The translations under genes and the position numbers were made by a program. From NCBI RefSeq assembly GCF_014596915.1, contig NZ_JACVWU010000002.1:62001-126000 (forward strand): a stretch of 64,000 nt of DNA, written 5' to 3'. The DNA is from Streptomyces sp. TRM68416 (GTDB lineage: Bacteria > Actinomycetota > Actinomycetes > Streptomycetales > Streptomycetaceae). Shown here in pieces: positions 60,795-64,000 of the stretch (the first letter of the stretch is position 1; the number at the start of each line of letters is the position of its first letter). Below the pieces are notes generated by a model. The model was given only the letters and a program-made list of their open reading frames with translations. It was not told the origin of the DNA and did not search any database.

Positions 60795-61295
60795 ATGTCC
60801 AGCGAATACGCCAAACAGCTCGGGGCCAAGCTCCGGGCCATCCGCACCCAGCAGGGCCTTTCCCTCCACGGTGTCGAGGAGAAGTCCCAGGGTCGCTGGA
60901 AGGCCGTCGTGGTGGGCTCGTACGAGCGCGGCGACCGTGCCGTGACCGTGCAGCGCCTCGCCGAGCTGGCGGATTTCTACGGCGTTCCGGTGCAGGAGCT
61001 ACTGCCGGGCACCACGCCGGGCGGCGCCGCCGAGCCGCCGCCGAAGCTGGTCCTGGACCTGGAGCGGCTGGCCCACGTGCCGGCCGAGAAGGCGGGCCCG
61101 CTGCAGCGGTACGCCGCGACGATCCAGTCGCAGCGCGGTGACTACAACGGCAAGGTCCTCTCGATCCGTCAGGACGACCTGCGCACACTCGCCGTCATCT
61201 ACGACCAGTCCCCCTCGGTGCTCACCGAGCAGCTGATCAGCTGGGGCGTGCTGGACGCCGACGCGCGTCGCGCGGTGTCCCACGAGGAGAACTGA
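60795..61295 (+). CDS. bldD: BldD, c-di-GMP-responsive master regulator of development
   Basis: The 166-residue protein has an N-terminal HTH_3 DNA-binding domain (about 1-75; LGAKLRAIRTQQGLSLHGVEEKSQGRWKAVVVGSYERG) and the C-terminal c-di-GMP domain. The bipartite ligand signature RxD-X8-RxxD is intact as R114-G-D116 and R125-Q-D-D128 (QRGDYNGKVLSIRQDD). With a c-di-GMP tetramer bound, BldD dimerises and represses sporulation genes during vegetative growth. It is divergent from pyrR with an autoregulatory-looking operator upstream, and is followed by a long perfect terminator hairpin. Confidence 0.98.
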   Translation: MSSEYAKQLGAKLRAIRTQQGLSLHGVEEKSQGRWKAVVVGSYERGDRAVTVQRLAELADFYGVPVQELLPGTTPGGAAEPPPKLVLDLERLAHVPAEKAGPLQRYAATIQSQRGDYNGKVLSIRQDDLRTLAVIYDQSPSVLTEQLISWGVLDADARRAVSHEEN

Positions 61296-61321
61296 GCCTT
61301 CTCCCGTCTCAGCAGAAACGT

Positions 61322-61367
61322 GCCGCCGGGGTGGCCGGAACTTGACGGTTCCGGCCACCCCGGCGGC
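61322..61367 (+). terminator. bldD terminator, 20-bp perfect stem
   Basis: GCCGCCGGGGTGGCCGGAAC (61322-61341) is fully complementary to GTTCCGGCCACCCCGGCGGC (61348-61367), with loop TTGACG and a following TTT. It lies 26 nt past the bldD stop. Confidence 0.93.
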
Positions 61368-61371
61368 TTTC

Positions 61372-61431
61372 GGCGCGTCTCACGCGTCACGGACGTACCA
61401 GGGCGCGTCTCACGCGCCACGGACGCACCAG
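61372..61431. repeat. 30-nt tandem duplication
   Basis: Two immediately adjacent 30-nt units (61372-61401 and 61402-61431), both starting GGCGCGTCTCACGCG and ending ACCAG, differ at only 2 positions (T to C). They fill the space between the bldD and nusB terminators. No coding or known element is recognised. Confidence 0.92.
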
Positions 61432-61442
61432 AGAGGCGCACG

Positions 61443-61487
61443 ATGCCGGAGGGGCCCACAGCGCGTCGCTGTGGACCCCTCCGGCAT
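61443..61487 (-). terminator. nusB terminator, 21-bp stem
   Basis: The arm 61443-61463 (ATGCCGGAGGGG, then CCCACAGCG) pairs with 61467-61487 (CGCTGTGGA, then CCCCTCCGGCAT) with one mismatch around CGT. It lies 16 nt beyond the nusB stop on the minus strand, end of the peptidase-efp-nusB transcription unit. Confidence 0.9.
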
Positions 61488-61503
61488 GTGGGTGCGTGCC
61501 CCG

Positions 61504-61938
61504 TTACGCCTCTTCGCGGCGCAGTGAGGGCTTGAGCTCCTTCAGACGGCCGAGGAGGCCGTTGACGAACGACGGCGACTCGTCCGTGGAGAACTCCTTG
61601 GCCAGCTGCACCATCTCGTCCAGCACGACGGCGTCCGGGGTCGCGTCGACCCAGATCAGCTCGTAGGCGCCGAGCCGCAGGAGGTTGCGGTCGACGACCG
61701 GCATCCGGTCGAGCGTCCAGCCGACGGAGTACTGCGCGATCAGCTCGTCGATGCGCGCCGCCTGCCGGGCGTAGCCCTCGACCAGCTCCATCGTGTACTC
61801 GCTCACGGGGGGCTGCCGGGTGTCGCTCCGGGACAGCCGGACCCAGTCCGCGAGGACCGTCAGGACGTCGACGCCACGCTGGTCGCCCTCGAAGAGGATC
61901 TGGAAGGCGCGCTTGCGGGCCGTGTTGCGGGCAGCCAC
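61504..61938 (-). CDS. nusB: Transcription antitermination factor NusB
   Basis: The 144-residue all-helical protein shows ARKRAFQILFEGDQRGVD and RNLLRLGAYELIWVDATPDAVVLDEMVQLAKEFSTDESPSFVNGLLGRL. It binds boxA RNA with NusE (S10) during rRNA transcription. GTG 61938 lies 2 nt after the efp stop, so the two are coupled. Confidence 0.97.
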   Translation of the reverse strand: MAARNTARKRAFQILFEGDQRGVDVLTVLADWVRLSRSDTRQPPVSEYTMELVEGYARQAARIDELIAQYSVGWTLDRMPVVDRNLLRLGAYELIWVDATPDAVVLDEMVQLAKEFSTDESPSFVNGLLGRLKELKPSLRREEA

Positions 61939-61940
61939 GG

Positions 61941-62507
61941 TTAGCTGTTCACCCGGCCGAGGTAGTCGCTCGTGCGGGTGTCGACCTTGATCTTCTCACC
62001 GGTGGTGATGAAGAGCGGGACCTGGATCTGGTGGCCGGTCTCCAGCGTGGCGGGCTTGGTGCCGCCGGTGGAGCGGTCGCCCTGGACGCCCGGCTCGGTC
62101 TCCTGGACGACGAGCTCGACGGCGGCCGGCAGCTCGACGAAGAGCACCTCGCCCTCGTGCTGCGCGACGGTGGCGGTGAAGCCCTCGATCAGGAAGTTGG
62201 CGGCGTCGCCGACGGCCTTGCGGTCGACCATGAGCTGGTCGTAGGTCTCCATGTCCATGAAGACGAAGTACTCGCCGTCCATGTACGAGAACTGCATGTC
62301 GCGCTTGTCGACAGTGGCCGTCTCGACCTTGACACCGGCGTTGAAGGTCTTGTCGACGACCTTGCCGGAGAGCACGTTCTTGAGCTTGGTGCGCACGAAG
62401 GCCGGGCCCTTGCCGGGCTTGACGTGCTGGAACTCGACGACGGACCAGAGCTGGCCGCCTTCGAGCTTGAGCACCATGCCGTTCTTGAGGTCGTTCGTGG
62501 AAGCCAC
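61941..62507 (-). CDS. efp: Elongation factor P
   Basis: The 188-residue tRNA-shaped factor rescues ribosomes stalled on polyproline. It has the three beta-barrel domains, and the tip loop reads [15 protein letters not shown], with Lys at residue 33 as modifiable-type residue. The C-terminal signature is [22 protein letters not shown]. No modifying enzyme gene (EpmA, EarP or YmfI type) was seen nearby, consistent with the actinobacterial EF-P, which is reported to work unmodified. Efficient translation of PriA, linkers and other Pro-rich Streptomyces proteins likely needs it. Confidence 0.97.
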   Translation of the reverse strand: MASTNDLKNGMVLKLEGGQLWSVVEFQHVKPGKGPAFVRTKLKNVLSGKVVDKTFNAGVKVETATVDKRDMQFSYMDGEYFVFMDMETYDQLMVDRKAVGDAANFLIEGFTATVAQHEGEVLFVELPAAVELVVQETEPGVQGDRSTGGTKPATLETGHQIQVPLFITTGEKIKVDTRTSDYLGRVNS

Positions 62508-62558
62508 GGTTGCGGAATCTCCTGGACTGACGTGGACGACCCCGGGGCACGCACCTGC

Positions 62559-63665
62559 CTAGAGTGCGAGCAGCTCCTTGGTCGTGATGGTGAGTAGCTC
62601 GGGTCCGCCGTCCGCCTCGGGGCGAACGACGAGCGTGTCATCGATCCGGACACCGCCCCGGCCCGGGAGGTGGACCCCCGGTTCGACGGTGACCGGCACG
62701 CAAGCGTCCAGTTTACCCATGGCCGCGGGGGCCAACTGCGGGTCCTCGTCGATTTCGAGCCCGACACCGTGCCCGGTGAGCGGTGGCAGGCCCTCCGTGT
62801 ATCCCGCGGAGTCCAGTACGTGGCGTGCGGCACGGTCCACGTCACGGCAGGCGGCGCCGGGTGCGAGGGCCTCGCGGCCGGCGCGCTGGGCGGCGAAGAC
62901 GAGGTCGTACAGCTCGATCTGCCAGTCGGCGGGGGACGTGCCGATGGCGAAGGTGCGGCCGATCTCGCAGCGGTAGCCGCGGTAGGTGGCGCCCAGGCAG
63001 ACGGAGAGGAAGTCGCCCTCCTCGACCCTGCGGTCGGTGGGGCGGTGGGCGCGGCGACCGGAGTGCGGGCCGGTGGCGACGGAGGTCGGGAAGGCCGGGC
63101 CGTCGGCGCCGTGGTCGACGAGGCGGCGCTCCAGCTCCAGGGCGAGATGCCGTTCGGTGCGGCCGACGAGGATGGATTCCAGGAGCTCGCCCAGGGCCTG
63201 GTCGGCGATCTCGGCGCCGATGCGCAGACAGGAGATCTCCTCCTCGTCCTTGACCACCCTGAGCTGCTCGACGGCTCCGCCCAGGTCGGCCAGGCGCAGG
63301 CGCGGCGCGACCGAGCGGATGGCGCGGTGGCGGGCCACGGTGACGTAGTGCTCCTCCAGGGCGAGGGAGTCGGCGTCCTGCGCGGCCGCGAGGTCGGCCG
63401 CCGCGACGGCGGGATCGCCGCCGATGCCGGGGAGGGTGTGCAGGCGCAGGGCCTCGTCCGGGCGCCCCTCGGCGGGACGGTCGTCCGGCGGGCCGGCGCA
63501 CACCAGGACGTCCTCGGTCCTGCCGACCAGCAGGACGGCGCCGCGCGGGGCCGCGCCTGCGAGGTAGCGGACGTTGGCGGGGCGGGTCACCAGGGCGGAC
63601 TGGCTGCCGCCGGCTTGGCAGCGGTCCCTGAGCCTGGCTCGGCGGGTGGCGTACACCTCTGACAT
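62559..63665 (-). CDS. M24-family aminopeptidase P-like protein with altered metal ligands
   Basis: The 368-residue protein has a creatinase-type N-terminal domain (about 1-130) and a pita-bread M24 domain (about 135-365; LRVVKDEEEISCLRIGAEIADQAL, GHGVGLEIDEDPQ, VTVEPGVHLPGRGGVRIDD). In active Xaa-Pro peptidases the metal ligands are D, D, H, E, E. Here the first Asp position is C223 (VCLGA), the second is E234 (RCEIGRT), H299 and E328 remain, and the last Glu is D342. Activity is therefore doubtful or uses a changed metal site. It precedes efp by 51 nt, the usual pepQ-efp pairing of Gram-positive bacteria. Confidence 0.9.
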   Translation of the reverse strand: MSEVYATRRARLRDRCQAGGSQSALVTRPANVRYLAGAAPRGAVLLVGRTEDVLVCAGPPDDRPAEGRPDEALRLHTLPGIGGDPAVAAADLAAAQDADSLALEEHYVTVARHRAIRSVAPRLRLADLGGAVEQLRVVKDEEEISCLRIGAEIADQALGELLESILVGRTERHLALELERRLVDHGADGPAFPTSVATGPHSGRRAHRPTDRRVEEGDFLSVCLGATYRGYRCEIGRTFAIGTSPADWQIELYDLVFAAQRAGREALAPGAACRDVDRAARHVLDSAGYTEGLPPLTGHGVGLEIDEDPQLAPAAMGKLDACVPVTVEPGVHLPGRGGVRIDDTLVVRPEADGGPELLTITTKELLAL

Positions 63666-63763
63666 GTGTCGAGCGTAGGAGCGTTGTCTGTTTTGTGCCG
63701 GTTGGGAGGGCCGAGTGGGGGTTGCGGGGGTGGTGCGTCGGGTGCGGGCCGGTGGGGGTTTCT

Positions 63764-63787
63764 CGCGCAGTTCCCCGCGCCCCTTGA
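63764..63787. repeat. REP-like element copy
   Basis: CGCGCAGTTCCCCGCGCCCC followed by TTGA, the same word as at 36748-36767. Here the second hairpin arm is missing (TTGAGTACG follows). It sits between the M24 gene start and the last, partial gene, in a 156-nt gap that must also hold the promoter of the M24-efp-nusB unit. Confidence 0.8.
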
Positions 63788-63821
63788 GTACGTCAGCTCC
63801 CCTGCGCCCGGAAGAACCGCG

Positions 63822-64000
63822 CTACCACTTCGGCGGGCTGGCGATCGAGCGTGCCAGTACGTCGTCCAGCACCTGTGCCGTCTGCGGTACGTCCAGCTGG
63901 GAGTTGTCGATGATCGGCAGGCCGGAGCCGTACCAGCCGGCCATACGGCCGTGGATGCGGGCGACCTCCTCGTCGGTGAGGCGGCGGTTGCCGGAGCGTT
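63822..64000 (-). CDS. C-terminal end of a hypothetical, possibly P-loop kinase/ATPase (cut by window edge)
   Basis: The last 58 residues of a minus-strand gene are visible, ending at TAG 63822-63824: RSGNRRLTDEEVARIHGRMAGWYGSGLPIIDNSQLDVPQ, then a helix and SPPKW. The pattern IIDNSQLDVPQTAQVL resembles the end of AAA_33-type predicted kinases, but the ATP-binding part lies outside. Function uncertain. Confidence 0.55.
   Translation of the reverse strand, partial: RSGNRRLTDEEVARIHGRMAGWYGSGLPIIDNSQLDVPQTAQVLDDVLARSIASPPKW

Noticed and set aside
61320..61535. Small plus-strand frame of 71 codons between bldD and nusB
   Set aside because: It consists of terminator stems and the 30-nt tandem repeat; no ribosome binding site.

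Overview
The window is about 72-74 % G+C by eye, with strong third-position G/C bias, frequent GTG/TTG starts and Streptomyces marker genes (bldD, sIHF, FMN-riboswitch rib operon, DUF5995, LLM/F420 proteins, GuaB1). It is a piece of a Streptomyces chromosome. The gene order (CbxX-like, CNNM pair, hisG/hisE, rib, chitinase ... rpe, rsmB, fmt, priA, metK, coaBC, rpoZ, gmk, sIHF, pyr/car, bldD, nusB, efp, peptidase) matches, from memory, the S. coelicolor block around SCO1434-SCO1493. I could not run a comparison.

Region 1 (1-7.9 kb, minus strand): two CNNM/hemolysin-type membrane proteins, then a long operon led by an FMN riboswitch: ribE, ribM (PnuC-like transporter), ribBA, ribH, hisE, hisG and a PH-domain membrane protein. 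Region 2 (8-19 kb): a secreted GH18 chitinase with dre-like direct repeats at its promoter, a frameshifted NAD(P)-binding gene, a ROK repressor divergent from an MFS transporter across a perfect palindrome, a thioesterase, an NCS2 nucleobase permease, a secreted GH6 glycosidase, DUF5995 and an LLM oxidoreductase.

Region 3 (19-34 kb): a nitrilase/flavin-oxidase pair closely resembling DavA/DavB of the lysine delta-aminovalerate pathway; an MFS transporter; a GntR-linked ABC uptake operon ending in an unusual HAD-phosphatase/EEP-phosphodiesterase fusion; an APC amino-acid transporter with an Lrp regulator; and GuaB1 (GMP reductase type). Region 4 (34-42 kb): a lipoprotein RNase Sa homologue overlapping a barstar gene, a SorC-type regulator, rpe, an MMPL transporter, rsmB and fmt.

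Region 5 (42.8-64 kb): the housekeeping core, with priA, an accessory insert (hydrolase plus transporter remnant), metK, coaBC, rpoZ, gmk, sIHF, and the pyrimidine cluster pyrR-pyrB-pyrC-membrane protein-carA-carB-pyrD-pyrF. Divergent from it lies bldD, which converges on nusB-efp-peptidase. Repeats seen: a dispersed REP-like element (at least four copies plus relatives), a 30-nt tandem duplication between two terminators, and decayed tandem repeats in long gene-free stretches. No tRNA, rRNA, CRISPR array, insertion sequence or phage gene was recognised.
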